Program-made: the position numbers and the translations under genes | Notes under the pieces: generated by a model | What the model was told of the DNA's origin: nothing | Database searches by the model: none | The model's input: the letters and a program-made list of their open reading frames with translations, nothing else | Part shown: positions 7,367-16,339 of the stretch, piece after piece | Numbering within the stretch: position 1 is the first letter of the stretch | Layout: every line of letters begins with the position of its first letter | Assembly: GCF_002159455.1 (NCBI RefSeq) | Contig: NZ_NFIQ01000005.1 | Span: 1 to 64,000 of the forward strand | Length of the DNA: 64,000 nt | Direction of reading: 5' to 3' | Origin: Flavonifractor sp. An306 | GTDB taxonomy: Bacteria > Bacillota > Clostridia > Oscillospirales > Oscillospiraceae

Positions 7367-7999
7367 ATGCGCAGAGCGGTAGGTGGCGCCTGGAACATGC
7401 CGGAGGAGCGTATTCTGCCTGCTCTGGCAGTGATATCGGTCAGCTTTTTGGTGGGCGGCCTGGCAGGTTCTCTGATGTCCACATTTGTGGGAGGAGCGGG
7501 GCAGGAGAGCCTGAGAAATTATTTGGAAGTGTTTTTAGTCTCTGCTCAGAGCGGTGAAATGTGCGTCCCGGGTCTGGCGGTTCAGCTTTGGGACCTGCTC
7601 CGGTGGCCTGCTGCCGCGTTACTGCTGGGATTTACAGCACTGGGCGTGTTGGGGCTTCCGTTGCTGTTTGCGGTTCGCGGTTTTTTACTGGCCTTTTCCA
7701 TTGCGGCCTTTGTGCAGATATTTGGAAGTGCCGGATGTCTGATGGCTTTTTTAGTCTTTGGAATCGGTGGCGGTATTTCGGTATCCGCCCTGTTTGTGCT
7801 GGGCGTTCAGAGTCTGGCGGCTTCCCGCAGATTGGCCAGCCGTTTTTTGGGCGAGGGGAAGGAGCCTTCTCCATATGGAAGGGCCTATTTCCTGCGCTGC
7901 GGCGGCTGCGCCGTCGCCTTGTGTGTGTGTCTTTTTTTGGAGCGCTTTGCTGTACCTGTGCTGGTATCCGGTGCAGCTGGTGCGATTTTGGGTGGATAG
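7367..7999 (+). CDS. SpoIIM-like membrane protein
   Basis: 210 residues with about five hydrophobic segments (ILPALAVISVSFLVGGLAGS at the start; LGLPLLFAVRGFLLAFSIAA in the middle). Length and topology match SpoIIM, part of the mother-cell DMP machinery (with SpoIID and SpoIIP) that remodels septal peptidoglycan during engulfment. The GLPLLFAVRGFLLAF segment resembles the conserved SpoIIM middle region, and spoIIM next to xerD is a known arrangement in spore formers. Identification rests on context and topology more than on motifs. Start at ATG 7367 with GAGGTGA at 7354-7360. Confidence 0.6.
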   Translation: MRRAVGGAWNMPEERILPALAVISVSFLVGGLAGSLMSTFVGGAGQESLRNYLEVFLVSAQSGEMCVPGLAVQLWDLLRWPAAALLLGFTALGVLGLPLLFAVRGFLLAFSIAAFVQIFGSAGCLMAFLVFGIGGGISVSALFVLGVQSLAASRRLASRFLGEGKEPSPYGRAYFLRCGGCAVALCVCLFLERFAVPVLVSGAAGAILGG

Positions 8000-8024
8000 A
8001 GAAAAGTAAGAAGGTGTTGGATGG

Positions 8025-8903
8025 ATGGAGTATCTGACAGAATATGAAAGGTATTTGGCAGAGCGCAAGAAAGCCTCTCCCAATACGCTCAGCTCCTATT
8101 TGCGGGACATCCGGCAATACCTTGCCTGGCTGTCTGAGGAAGGGCTCACCCCGGAACAGGCGGCTCAGAGCGATGTGGAGCGCTATATCAAGGTGCTGAC
8201 CAGCAAGGGGAAATCTGCGGCCACAGTGACCCGTTCTCTGGCATCTCTGAAATCCTTTTATACATATCTGCTTGGAACGGGAAGAGTTCTGGTCAATCCC
8301 GCCAAGGGTCCCGCTCCCGCCAAGGTGGAGCGAAAGCTGCCCCACATTCTCACCGCAAAAGAGGTAGAGCTGTTTTTGGAGCAGCCGGACGCTTCTGACG
8401 CCAAGGGGTGCAGAGACCGGGCTATGCTGGAACTGCTGTATGCTACGGGCATCCGGGTTTCGGAGCTGATCGGCCTGAACCTGGATAACGTCAATCTGTC
8501 CGCAAGCTTTATCCGCTGCTCCAGCCGGGGAAAGGAGCGGATCATCCCGCTCTACCCCGCAGCGGTCAGGGCGCTGCAGGACTATCTGGAGCACGTGCGT
8601 CCGCAGGTGATTGAGCACGTGGATGAAAGGGCCCTGTTCGTCAACATGAACGGGGAGCGCATGAGTCGTCAGGGCTTTTGGAAGATCATCAAGCACTATC
8701 AGGAGACGGCGGGTATCCAGAAGGACATTACCCCACATACCCTCCGCCACTCCTTTGCCGCCCATCTGCTGGAAAACGGCGCGGACCTCCACTCCATTCA
8801 GGAGATGCTTGGACATGCCGATATTTCCTCCACCCAGATTTATGCGCAGCTGGTTAATCAAAAATTGAAGGATGTTTACCAAAAAGCCCATCCCAGAGCA
8901 TGA
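8025..8903 (+). CDS. xerD: Tyrosine recombinase XerD
   Basis: 292 residues, the usual XerC/D length. It has an N-terminal SAM-like DNA-binding domain and a C-terminal catalytic domain with the full residue set: Arg in ATGIRVSELIGLNL, Lys in SRGKERIIPL, HTLRHSFA, the LGHADISSTQIY histidine, and the Tyr nucleophile. It resolves chromosome dimers at dif together with a XerC partner. It follows the spoIIM-like gene by 25 bases. A second, longer tyrosine recombinase is at 39373-40392. Confidence 0.9.
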   Translation: MEYLTEYERYLAERKKASPNTLSSYLRDIRQYLAWLSEEGLTPEQAAQSDVERYIKVLTSKGKSAATVTRSLASLKSFYTYLLGTGRVLVNPAKGPAPAKVERKLPHILTAKEVELFLEQPDASDAKGCRDRAMLELLYATGIRVSELIGLNLDNVNLSASFIRCSSRGKERIIPLYPAAVRALQDYLEHVRPQVIEHVDERALFVNMNGERMSRQGFWKIIKHYQETAGIQKDITPHTLRHSFAAHLLENGADLHSIQEMLGHADISSTQIYAQLVNQKLKDVYQKAHPRA

Positions 8904-8939
8904 AAAGAGAGCCGGCCCCATCTGGGCCGGCTCTCTTTT
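8903..8939 (+). terminator. xerD terminator
   Basis: A 16-base stem (8903-8918 with 8924-8939), loop of 5, running into T residues, directly after the xerD stop. Confidence 0.9.
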
Positions 8940-8944
8940 TCGTC

Positions 8945-8974
8945 TTGCGCAAGGGGTAAACCCCGTGGTAAAAT
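8945..8974 (+). promoter_or_regulatory. Probable ruv operon promoter
   Basis: TTGCGC at 8945-8950 and TAAAAT at 8969-8974, 18-base spacer, ahead of ruvC. Confidence 0.45.
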
Positions 8975-9009
8975 AAACTCTGTATGGATGCAGGAAAGGA
9001 GCAAAACCG

Positions 9010-9543
9010 ATGCTGATTCTGGGGATTGATCCTGGCTTTGCCATCGTGGGGTTTGGACTGGTGGAAACCGCCGGCAGCAGACAGCGTCTGGTACAGTGCG
9101 GCGCCATCACCACGCCGGCAGGGGAGCCTCTGCCCGCCCGCCTGAAACAGATTTCCGACGACATGGGGCTTCTCCTGAGTCAGTTTAAGCCGGACGTTAT
9201 GGCCATCGAGGAGCTGTTTTTTAATAACAACATCACCACCGGAATCGGTGTGGCCCAGGCCAGAGGCGTGCTTCTCCTGTCCGCAGAGCAGCACGGGGTT
9301 CCAATCTATGAATACTCACCCAGCCAGGTTAAGCAGGCGGTGGTTGGATACGGAAAGGCGGAAAAGAGGCAGGTCATGGATATGACCCGTCGGCTATTGA
9401 ATTTAAAGGCTGTCCCCAGGCCGGACGACGCCGCCGACGCTGTGGCGATTGCCCTCTGCCACGCCAGATCCTTTACCTCTCGGCTTCAAAGCCCTGACGC
9501 TGCCCGGCCGGGCAGCGGGCGTTACGCAGTACATCATGATTAG
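9010..9543 (+). CDS. ruvC: Holliday junction resolvase RuvC
   Basis: Endonuclease that cuts Holliday junctions in the RuvABC complex. It has 177 residues, with acidic catalytic residues at D7 (LGIDPGFAIVGFG), E67 (IEELFF) and the PDDAADA segment (about D140/D143). AGGAAAGGAG lies about 8 bases before the ATG. It opens the ruvC-ruvA-ruvB run, which is interrupted by one small membrane gene. Confidence 0.95.
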   Translation: MLILGIDPGFAIVGFGLVETAGSRQRLVQCGAITTPAGEPLPARLKQISDDMGLLLSQFKPDVMAIEELFFNNNITTGIGVAQARGVLLLSAEQHGVPIYEYSPSQVKQAVVGYGKAEKRQVMDMTRRLLNLKAVPRPDDAADAVAIALCHARSFTSRLQSPDAARPGSGRYAVHHD

Positions 9544-9554
9544 GAGTTTGCGGT

Positions 9555-10157
9555 ATGTTTTATTATGTAAAAGGAGTAGTGGCCCACACTGCGCCATATT
9601 TGGCGGTTATCGACTGTAATGGTGTGGGCTATGCCTGCCGTACCACCAACAATACCCTTTCCAGGCTGAAAAAAGGGGAGAGCGCCAAGCTGTTTACCTA
9701 TCTGAATGTCCGGGAGGACGCTATGGAGCTCTATGGCTTTGTCTCCGAGAACGAGCTGAACTGTTTTCAGCTGCTGATCTCGGTGTCCGGTGTGGGTCCC
9801 AAAGCCGCTCTGTCTATTCTGTCCGCCGCCACGCCGGAGTCACTGGCTATGAGCATCATCACTGGAGATGAGAAAGCGCTCACCGTCGCCCAGGGCATCG
9901 GAAAGAAAATTGCCCAGCGGATCATTCTGGAATTGAAGGATAAGCTGGCCAAAGGTCAGATCACGCCCGGCGGAGAGGCTTACGGCGGCACCGCTGTCAC
10001 CGTCATTCCGGAAAACAAGTCCTCTGAAGCTGCCGCAGCCCTGGCGGTGTTGGGCTACTCCCAGACCGAGATCGGTATGGCCCTCAAGGGTATCGATTTG
10101 GAAGCCCTAAGCCTGGAGGAAATCATCAAGCAGGCCCTCAAAAAAATGGTGAAATAG
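9555..10157 (+). CDS. ruvA: Holliday junction branch migration protein RuvA
   Basis: 200 residues. Domain I (oligonucleotide-binding fold) begins MFYYVKGVVAH; domain II has two helix-hairpin-helix motifs (SVSGVGPKAAL and VAQGIGKKIAQRI); domain III, which contacts RuvB, is the C-terminal helical part with AALAVLGYSQTE. It binds the four-way junction and loads RuvB. It starts 11 bases after ruvC. Confidence 0.95.
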   Translation: MFYYVKGVVAHTAPYLAVIDCNGVGYACRTTNNTLSRLKKGESAKLFTYLNVREDAMELYGFVSENELNCFQLLISVSGVGPKAALSILSAATPESLAMSIITGDEKALTVAQGIGKKIAQRIILELKDKLAKGQITPGGEAYGGTAVTVIPENKSSEAAAALAVLGYSQTEIGMALKGIDLEALSLEEIIKQALKKMVK

Positions 10158-10173
10158 TAGAGGGAAAGCGACT

Positions 10174-10506
10174 ATGGACAAGATCATTGCATTTGTCATA
10201 CAGTTGGCTTTCATCGCTCTGCTTGTCATTTTAGGAATTGTATTTTCCAAAAGGAAGGGGAGTTTCCTCATCGCGGGCTACAATACCGCCGGCCCGGAGG
10301 AAAAGAAAAAGTATGACGAAAAAGCGCTCTGCCGGTTTATGGGTAAGCTGATGTTTATTCTGGCCGGCTGTTATGCCGTGATCATGTTTGCCACTGTTCT
10401 GGATCGCACGGAGTTCATATGGGGTGGAATTGTCCTGATTCTGGTCATATGTGTTTGGGCGGTGATCTACGCAAATACCGGAAACCGGTTCCGGAAAAGG
10501 AAGTGA
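10174..10506 (+). CDS. DUF3784-type small membrane protein
   Basis: 110 residues with three hydrophobic segments. The [25 protein letters not shown] segment after the first helix matches the DUF3784 pattern common in Firmicutes. Function unknown. It sits 16 bases after ruvA and 4 bases before ruvB, so it is transcribed with the ruv genes. Confidence 0.8.
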   Translation: MDKIIAFVIQLAFIALLVILGIVFSKRKGSFLIAGYNTAGPEEKKKYDEKALCRFMGKLMFILAGCYAVIMFATVLDRTEFIWGGIVLILVICVWAVIYANTGNRFRKRK

Positions 10507-10510
10507 GACT

Positions 10511-11569
10511 TTGAGTATCGCGTTTTCTGAGGATGGATTTGAGACTGAGGAGCCTCTGGTAACCACCTCCCTGACCAGGGACGATGAGAACGAGGGTTCT
10601 CTGCGGCCCAAGACATTAAATGAATATATCGGTCAGCAAAAGGCGAAAGGGAATCTGGAGGTGTTTATCCAGGCAGCCAAGATGCGCAATGAACCTCTGG
10701 ACCACGTTCTGCTCCACGGCCCTCCGGGACTGGGCAAGACCACCCTGAGCAATATTATTGCCAATGAGATGGGGGTCAATATCCGCATTACCTCCGGCCC
10801 TGCCATTGAAAAACCGGGAGACTTGGCCGCGCTGCTGACCAACCTTGCGGAAAACGATATCCTGTTTGTGGACGAAATTCACCGGCTGAACCGGCAGGTA
10901 GAGGAAATCCTTTATCCTGCCATGGAGGATTTTGCCATTGATATTATCATCGGCAAGGGTCCGTCCGCTAACTCCATCCGGTTGGATCTGCCCAAGTTCA
11001 CCCTCATCGGCGCGACCACCCGGGCAGGGCAGCTTTCCGCGCCGCTGCGGGACCGCTTCGGCGTAACCCTGCGTCTGGAGCTGTATACGCCGGAGGAACT
11101 GGCCCTCATCGTCACCCGATCGGCGGGTATCCTGGGGGTTCCCATTGAGGCGGATGGTGCCATGGAGATTGCTAAGCGAAGCCGGGGGACGCCTCGTATT
11201 GCCAACCGGATGCTTCGTCGGGTACGGGATTTTGCCCAGGTGAAAGCAGGAGGCGTTATAACCCGCGATGTGGCGGATGCCGCTCTCACCGCTCTGGAGG
11301 TAGACCATCTGGGCCTGGACGCCATTGACCGCCGGATGCTTTCCAGCATCATCCACCACTACAGCGGCGGTCCTGTTGGCCTGGAGACGCTGGCCGCCAC
11401 CATCAATGAGGAGGCGGTCACCCTGGAGGATGTGTATGAGCCCTATCTCATGCAGATGGGATTTCTCACCCGTACGCCCCGGGGCCGGTGTGTCACCCGG
11501 CGCGCCTATGAGCATCTGGGCCTGCCGGTTCCAGGCGGGAGCGGCATGGAGCAGCTTACCTTTTCTTAG
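10511..11569 (+). CDS. ruvB: Holliday junction branch migration helicase RuvB
   Basis: 352 residues. AAA+ ATPase that drives branch migration with RuvA. Walker [12 protein letters not shown], Walker B FVDEIHRL, sensor 1 [10 protein letters not shown], an arginine finger in PLRDRFG, and a C-terminal winged helix ([10 protein letters not shown]...TPRGR). The start is a TTG at 10511, with AAGGAAG about 6-8 bases upstream and no better alternative. Confidence 0.95.
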   Translation: MSIAFSEDGFETEEPLVTTSLTRDDENEGSLRPKTLNEYIGQQKAKGNLEVFIQAAKMRNEPLDHVLLHGPPGLGKTTLSNIIANEMGVNIRITSGPAIEKPGDLAALLTNLAENDILFVDEIHRLNRQVEEILYPAMEDFAIDIIIGKGPSANSIRLDLPKFTLIGATTRAGQLSAPLRDRFGVTLRLELYTPEELALIVTRSAGILGVPIEADGAMEIAKRSRGTPRIANRMLRRVRDFAQVKAGGVITRDVADAALTALEVDHLGLDAIDRRMLSSIIHHYSGGPVGLETLAATINEEAVTLEDVYEPYLMQMGFLTRTPRGRCVTRRAYEHLGLPVPGGSGMEQLTFS

Positions 11570-11578
11570 GAGGGCTTG

Positions 11579-11956
11579 ATGAGCTTTTGGATTTTTTGCC
11601 TGGTAATGAACCTGCTGCTTCCTGCCGTCATGCTCTGTTTCGGCAGGCGTTTTCAAAGAAAACCGCCTGAACGGATCAACAGCGTTTACGGCTATCGCAC
11701 CGCACGCTCCATGAAGAGCCAGCAGACCTGGGACTTTGCCCATCGGTATTGCGGCAGACTCTGGTTCCGTTTGGGGCTGGTTCTGCTGCCGGTGAGCATA
11801 TGTGCTACGCTGCTGTCTCTGGGCAAGGAAATCGACACAATCGGCATCTGGTGTGCCGTGGTGGAAGGAGTTCAGCTGGTAGTGCTGATAGGGAGTATTT
11901 TTCCTGTGGAGCGGGCATTGAAACATAATTTTGATGATTTGGGCAGAAAGAGGTAA
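11579..11956 (+). CDS. SdpI/YhfL-family membrane protein
   Basis: 125 residues, three transmembrane helices. The segment RINSVYGYRTARSMKSQQTWDFAHRYCGRLW after the first helix is the signature of the SdpI family; the founding member gives immunity to the SDP toxin, but most members have unknown roles. ATG 11579 is used because GGAGGG at about 11570 is well placed. It lies between ruvB and glmM in one run. Confidence 0.8.
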   Translation: MSFWIFCLVMNLLLPAVMLCFGRRFQRKPPERINSVYGYRTARSMKSQQTWDFAHRYCGRLWFRLGLVLLPVSICATLLSLGKEIDTIGIWCAVVEGVQLVVLIGSIFPVERALKHNFDDLGRKR

Positions 11957-11962
11957 TCAATT

Positions 11963-13315
11963 ATGGGTAAACTGTTTGGAACCGACGGTATTCGCGGTGT
12001 GGTAAACGCTGGCCTGGATGCGGAACTGGCCTTCCAGGTTGGACTGGCTGCCGCTTATGTGATGGCACAGGAGAAGGAAGGGGGGCAGCCCCGTTTTGCC
12101 ATTGGTAAGGATACCCGCATTTCCTCCGATCTGCTGGAGGGCGCGCTCATTGCCGGACTGTGCTCCGCTGGAGCGGACGTCCTTCATCTGGGCGTGATCC
12201 CCACCCCCGGCGTGGCCTGGGTGACGGTGGACAGCGGCTGCGACGCCGGTATCGTCATTTCCGCTTCTCACAACCCCTTTGAACATAACGGCATTAAAAT
12301 CTTCAACAGCCAGGGCTTCAAGCTGTCCGATGAGCTGGAGGGGAAAATCGAAGATATCATCTTGAATAACGTGCAGGTTCCGCGCAAAACCGCCGGAGAG
12401 ATCGGCAGAGTGGTGTATGCCGATCAAAAGGAGAGTCAGGACTACATTGATCATCTGGTGTCCACCATTAACTCCGATCTGGCTGGCCTGCATATCCTGG
12501 TGGACTGCGCCAATGGAGCCTCTTCCGCCACCGCCGGACGGCTGTTTGATCAGTTTGATGATCTTCACGCTGATATCATCAATGCAGACCCTGATGGAGT
12601 GAATATTAACAATGGATGCGGATCTACCCATCTGGATAGTCTGAAGGCTATGGTAACGGCGGGAAACTATGATCTGGGCATTGCCTTTGACGGTGATGCC
12701 GACCGCTGCCTGATGGTGGACGAGACAGGGGAGGAGATTGACGGCGACCAGGTGATCGCCGCCTGCGGGCTGGACCTTCTGAACCGGGGCAAACTTCCTG
12801 GGAGCGCCATTGTGGGCACGGTCATGAGCAATTTGGGCCTGCATGTGTTCTGCAGAGAACACGGCATGGAGCTGTTCTGTACCGCCGTGGGAGACCGGAA
12901 CGTGCTGGAGAAGATGGAGGAGAGCGGCTATGTTTTGGGCGGGGAACAGTCCGGCCATACCATTTTCCGCAAATATGCCACCACGGGGGACGGTCAGCTG
13001 ACCGCGCTGCAGTTCCTGGCGCTGCTGCATCGTTCCGGGAAAAAGGCGTCTCAGCTGGTAGAGGGCTGCAAGCGGTATCCCCAGGTGTTGATTAACGTCC
13101 CTGTGGCGGATAAGGCAAAAAAAGAGGCCATCATGGCGGCCCGGACGATTCAGGACGCGGTGGCGGAACAGGAGGCTATGCTGGCCGGTTCCGGACGTGT
13201 TTTGGTCCGCCCCTCCGGCACGGAAGCGTTGATCCGGGTCATGGTAGAGGCCAGCAGCCAGACGGATGCACAGAAAATTGCAGAGCACTTGGCAAATGTG
13301 ATAAAAAATTACTGA
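11963..13315 (+). CDS. glmM: Phosphoglucosamine mutase
   Basis: Converts glucosamine 6-phosphate to glucosamine 1-phosphate for UDP-GlcNAc and peptidoglycan. 450 residues. The phosphoserine loop ISASHNPFEHNG (S about 102), the magnesium loop DGDADRC, and the C-terminal phosphate-binding RPSGTEALIRVM are present. Seven bases after the SdpI-like gene, near the end of the ruv run. Confidence 0.95.
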   Translation: MGKLFGTDGIRGVVNAGLDAELAFQVGLAAAYVMAQEKEGGQPRFAIGKDTRISSDLLEGALIAGLCSAGADVLHLGVIPTPGVAWVTVDSGCDAGIVISASHNPFEHNGIKIFNSQGFKLSDELEGKIEDIILNNVQVPRKTAGEIGRVVYADQKESQDYIDHLVSTINSDLAGLHILVDCANGASSATAGRLFDQFDDLHADIINADPDGVNINNGCGSTHLDSLKAMVTAGNYDLGIAFDGDADRCLMVDETGEEIDGDQVIAACGLDLLNRGKLPGSAIVGTVMSNLGLHVFCREHGMELFCTAVGDRNVLEKMEESGYVLGGEQSGHTIFRKYATTGDGQLTALQFLALLHRSGKKASQLVEGCKRYPQVLINVPVADKAKKEAIMAARTIQDAVAEQEAMLAGSGRVLVRPSGTEALIRVMVEASSQTDAQKIAEHLANVIKNY

Positions 13316-13342
13316 GGAATTGGAAATATTTTTCGTAAATGC

Positions 13343-13372
13343 TTGACAAAATGGCAGCGCGACGCTTATAAT
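13343..13372 (+). promoter_or_regulatory. Promoter of the sigma factor gene
   Basis: TTGACA at 13343-13348 and consensus TATAAT at 13367-13372 with an 18-base spacer. Confidence 0.8.
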
Positions 13373-13389
13373 GTGCAAGGAGAAACAGC

Positions 13390-14022
13390 ATGACACCAGA
13401 ACAGATTTACCAGGAACCCAGTGATGAAATCCTGTGCGCCCAGGCCGCGGCGGGTGACCGCATGGCGGAGGAGTCCCTTGTTTTGCGCTACAACCGTTTG
13501 GTGCGGATGTGCGCCCGGCCGTATTTTCTGGCCGGGGGGGACAGCGAGGATTTGATCCAGGAGGGAATGGTGGGCCTGCTCAGCGCAATCAGAGAGTATG
13601 ATCCGCAAAAGGCTGCGTCTTTTCGTACCTATGCGGAGGTTTGCGTAAAAAATCGGCTGTTTTCCGCCGTCAAAGCAGCAGCAAGAGATAAGCACACACC
13701 GCTGAACAACTCAGTTTCATTCGAAACCCCTCTTTTTAGCGGAGCCGGTGAGCGTTTTGCCTGTGGTGCGCCCGGCCAGCAAGCAGAGGACCCGGAGGAG
13801 ATTTTCCTGAGCAGAGAGTCGTTCCGAGAGCGCATGGATGCGCTTAACGGCCAGCTGTCTGGTTTCGAAGCAAGTATACTCAGGTTGTATCTGAAGGGGC
13901 TGTCCTATGCTGAGATTGCGGTCGAGGTAAACAAGTCCCCCAAATCGGTGGACAACGCTGTCCAGAGAATCCGTCGCAAGCTGGCGCAGCGATCTGTATC
14001 TGGCGATATCAGCGCAAGCTGA
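13390..14022 (+). CDS. Sigma-70 family RNA polymerase sigma factor, SigH-like
   Basis: 210 residues. Region 2 (ENLVLRYNRL-like NRLVRMCARPYF, then EDLIQEGMVGLLSAIREYDPQKAASFRTYAEVCVKNRL) and region 4 (LKGLSYAEIAVEVNKSPKSVDNAVQRIRRKL) are clear, with no region 1.1. The region 2 wording and size resemble SigH (Spo0H), which starts sporulation in bacilli, but the genomic setting does not prove this. AAGGAG lies 6 bases before ATG 13390. It is driven by its own consensus promoter. Confidence 0.8.
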   Translation: MTPEQIYQEPSDEILCAQAAAGDRMAEESLVLRYNRLVRMCARPYFLAGGDSEDLIQEGMVGLLSAIREYDPQKAASFRTYAEVCVKNRLFSAVKAAARDKHTPLNNSVSFETPLFSGAGERFACGAPGQQAEDPEEIFLSRESFRERMDALNGQLSGFEASILRLYLKGLSYAEIAVEVNKSPKSVDNAVQRIRRKLAQRSVSGDISAS

Positions 14023-14098
14023 TCGCATATTACAACTGACCCAGCACGATCGGATCTTCCGGAGGACCTGGGCAAAGAAGCAAAGAGAGGGTATCATC

Positions 14099-14380
14099 AT
14101 GTACGAAGACAAGACTCTGGTATGTAAGGAATGTGGCCAGGAGTTCGTGTTCACCGCCGGTGAGCAGGAGTTCTACGCCGAGCGCGGCTTCCAGAACGAG
14201 CCCCAGCGCTGCAAAGCCTGCCGCGACGCTCGCAAGGCTGCTTCCCGCGGCCCCCGGGAGTACTTTACCGCCACCTGCGCTGCCTGCGGCGGTGAGGCGA
14301 AGGTTCCCTTTGAGCCCAAGTCCGACCGTCCTGTGTACTGCAGCGACTGCTTCGCCCGCATGCGCGGCGAGCAGCACTAA
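14099..14380 (+). CDS. Zinc-ribbon protein with two CxxC zinc sites
   Basis: 93 residues. Two zinc-binding halves: CKEC...CKAC around a FTAGEQEFYAERGF segment (zf_Tbcl-type, common in Clostridia), then CAAC...CSDC around KVPFEPKSDRPVY. It probably binds nucleic acid or protein; no specific role is known. GC-rich with strong codon bias, suggesting high expression. Followed by a strong terminator. Confidence 0.75.
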   Translation: MYEDKTLVCKECGQEFVFTAGEQEFYAERGFQNEPQRCKACRDARKAASRGPREYFTATCAACGGEAKVPFEPKSDRPVYCSDCFARMRGEQH

Positions 14381-14392
14381 GCTACGCAAGAG

Positions 14393-14420
14393 AAGGGCGC
14401 CCTCTGCGGGCGCCCTTTTT
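14393..14420 (+). terminator. Terminator of the zinc-ribbon gene
   Basis: AAGGGCGCCC (14393-14402) pairs with GGGCGCCCTT (14408-14417) and is followed by T residues. Confidence 0.9.
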
Positions 14421-14443
14421 GTTTACGGAAATTGCAAAATCGC

Positions 14444-14472
14444 TTGCCAAACGGAAGAAAATAGGATATACT
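14444..14472 (+). promoter_or_regulatory. Promoter of the DUF1858 gene
   Basis: TTGCCA at 14444-14449, 17-base spacer, TATACT at 14467-14472. Confidence 0.7.
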
Positions 14473-14505
14473 ACTGATATCCTAGAAATTTGGAGGTATT
14501 ACCCC

Positions 14506-14712
14506 ATGGCTCAGATTACCAAAGATACTATCATCGGCGACATCCTGGATATTGCCCCTGAGACCGCTCCCATCTTCCTGTCTATCGGCATGCACTGCCT
14601 GGGCTGCCCCTCTTCCCGCGGTGAGACTGTGGAGGAGGCCTGCATGGTTCACGGTGTGGATGTGGACGAACTGCTGGCCAAGATCAACGCCAGTGTGGGC
14701 TCCGCCCAGTAA
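14506..14712 (+). CDS. DUF1858 redox-disulfide domain protein
   Basis: 68 residues. The segment IFLSIGMHCLGCPSSRGETVEEAC with the CxxC pair is the hallmark of the hybrid-cluster-protein-associated redox disulfide domain (DUF1858/TIGR03980). It is a stand-alone domain, expected to do thiol chemistry in anaerobes; partner not evident here. ATG 14506 is preceded by GGAGGT at 14492-14497. Monocistronic, with its own promoter and terminator. Confidence 0.85.
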   Translation: MAQITKDTIIGDILDIAPETAPIFLSIGMHCLGCPSSRGETVEEACMVHGVDVDELLAKINASVGSAQ

Positions 14713-14720
14713 AACGCCAT

Positions 14721-14751
14721 AAAAAAGGAGCGGTACAACCGCTCCTTTTTT
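14721..14751 (+). terminator. Terminator after the DUF1858 gene
   Basis: AAAAAAGGAGCGGT and ACCGCTCCTTTTTT form a perfect stem with a 3-base loop; the A/T ends make it usable in both directions. Confidence 0.9.
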
Positions 14752-14768
14752 ATCAGGAGGTGCTACCA

Positions 14769-15482
14769 ATGCGGACATTGGAACTTTCCCCAAGACTACA
14801 TTCAGTGGCAGGCCTGGTGCCCGAAGGGGCCCGTCTAGCCGATGTGGGGACGGATCACGCCTATCTTCCCGCCTGGCTTATTCTGCGGGGCATTATCCCC
14901 GGAGCCATTGCCACCGATCTGCGGAAAGGCCCGCTGGAGCGGGCAAGAGCCACAGCGGAGAGATATGGGTTGACCGATGTTATGGATTTCCGGCTGTGCA
15001 ATGGTCTGGCCGGCGTTTCTCCGGATGAGACGGACGCTGTGGCCATTGCCGGTATGGGCGGGGAAACTATTGCGGAGATTTTGTCGGCGGCGCCCTGGCT
15101 TCAGATGGGAGGTAAGACGATCCTGCTCCAGCCCATGAGCGCCCAGCCGGAGCTGCGCCGCTGGCTACAGTGCCATGGGTATACCATCAAGCAGGAGCTG
15201 CTGAGCAAGGAAGGGGAGACCATTTACGTTGCCTTCCAGGTATATGCCGGAGCAATGGAACCGCTGACGCCCGGGGAACAGTGGGCCGGACGGCAGCACC
15301 GGGATATGGATGCCCCCCTGAGAGGCGCGTATCTGGACCGGCTGGCCGCACAGGTCCGGCGGGCGCTGGATGGACTGAACCGCTCCAGCCGGAGCTCGGA
15401 TCAGGTCCGTCTGACAGAAATGAAGGCGGTTTATCAGGACCTCCTTCGGCTAAGTGAGGAGTGGTCAACATGGCAACAGTAA
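14769..15482 (+). CDS. trmK: tRNA (adenine(22)-N(1))-methyltransferase TrmK
   Basis: About 237 residues. SAM-binding motif I LADVGTDHAYLPAWLI, then the AIAGMGGETIAEIL segment characteristic of TrmK, and a C-terminal helical tRNA-binding part. Methylates A22 of tRNAs. ATG 14769 is chosen because GGAGG at 14756-14760 is 8 bases away. It overlaps the next gene by 13 bases, a common pairing in Firmicutes. Confidence 0.9.
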   Translation: MRTLELSPRLHSVAGLVPEGARLADVGTDHAYLPAWLILRGIIPGAIATDLRKGPLERARATAERYGLTDVMDFRLCNGLAGVSPDETDAVAIAGMGGETIAEILSAAPWLQMGGKTILLQPMSAQPELRRWLQCHGYTIKQELLSKEGETIYVAFQVYAGAMEPLTPGEQWAGRQHRDMDAPLRGAYLDRLAAQVRRALDGLNRSSRSSDQVRLTEMKAVYQDLLRLSEEWSTWQQ

Positions 15483-16267
15483 GAGAGATCTATCAGTACC
15501 TGGACGGACTGGCTCCGTTTTCGCTGCAGATGGACTTTGATAACGCCGGATTTTTGGTGGGCAGGGGAGACCGGCAGGTGGACAAGCTGCTGGTAAGCTT
15601 GGATATCACCGAGGAGGTGGCGGTGGAGGCGGCCGGACTGGGCTGTCAGCTCATCGTCTCACACCACCCGGTCATTTTCTTCCCGGCCAAATCCATCACG
15701 GACGGCGACCCCACCGGACGGATCCTGCTGTCTCTGGCGGAGCATCAGGTCGCCGCCATCTGCGCCCACACCAACCTGGATGCGGTCCACGGAGGCGTCA
15801 ACGATGCTCTGGCCCAAAAGCTGGGACTCACCCAAATCGAGCAGCTCAAGCAGGATGGGGTAGACGCCTCTGGCCGGCCATACGGCATCGGACGGGTGGG
15901 CAATACCGCCGGTGTCCCTATGTATGCCCCTGCTTTCGCCGCCTTTGTAAAGGAGGCCCTGGGGGCAAACGGCGTACGCTATGTGGACGCCCGCCGTCCG
16001 GTGCGCCGGGTGGCGGTGGGCGGCGGCGCTTGTGCCGATATGCTGCAGGACGCTCTGGCTATGGGTTGTGATACCTTTGTCACCGCAGATGTGAAGTATA
16101 ACGGCTTTCTGGATGCCAAGGCCCTGGGGGTCAACCTGATCGACGCCGGCCACTATCCCACCGAGCAGGTGGTGGTGCCGGTGCTGGCAAAATGGCTGGC
16201 GTCCGGGTTCCCCAAAGTGGAAGTTCTGACCACACAGCAGCACAAAGAGGCCTTTTCCTATCTGTGA
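15470..16267 (+). CDS. Nif3-like dinuclear metal centre protein
   Basis: 265 residues. Metal-binding segments IVSHHPVIFFPAK, CAHTNLDAV and, near the C-terminus, DAGHYPTEQ are those of the NIF3/YqfO (GTP cyclohydrolase I type 2-like) family, which holds two metal ions at a hexamer interface. Biochemical role unsettled. It overlaps the end of trmK, as is typical. Start ATG 15470 with GAGGAG at 15456-15461. Confidence 0.9.
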   Translation: MATVREIYQYLDGLAPFSLQMDFDNAGFLVGRGDRQVDKLLVSLDITEEVAVEAAGLGCQLIVSHHPVIFFPAKSITDGDPTGRILLSLAEHQVAAICAHTNLDAVHGGVNDALAQKLGLTQIEQLKQDGVDASGRPYGIGRVGNTAGVPMYAPAFAAFVKEALGANGVRYVDARRPVRRVAVGGGACADMLQDALAMGCDTFVTADVKYNGFLDAKALGVNLIDAGHYPTEQVVVPVLAKWLASGFPKVEVLTTQQHKEAFSYL

Positions 16268-16271
16268 GGGG

Positions 16272-16300
16272 TTGCCAAGCGGAAGTAAACGTGATAAACT
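16272..16300 (+). promoter_or_regulatory. Probable yebC promoter
   Basis: TTGCCA at 16272-16277 and TAAACT at 16295-16300 with a 17-base spacer. Confidence 0.45.
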
Positions 16301-16339
16301 AGATGCGCTGATTTTCGACGAGGAAGGGAACGAGTACCA

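Noticed and set aside
7632-9164. A 510-codon minus-strand frame
   Set aside because: Antisense to the spoIIM-like gene and xerD; no plausible domain.
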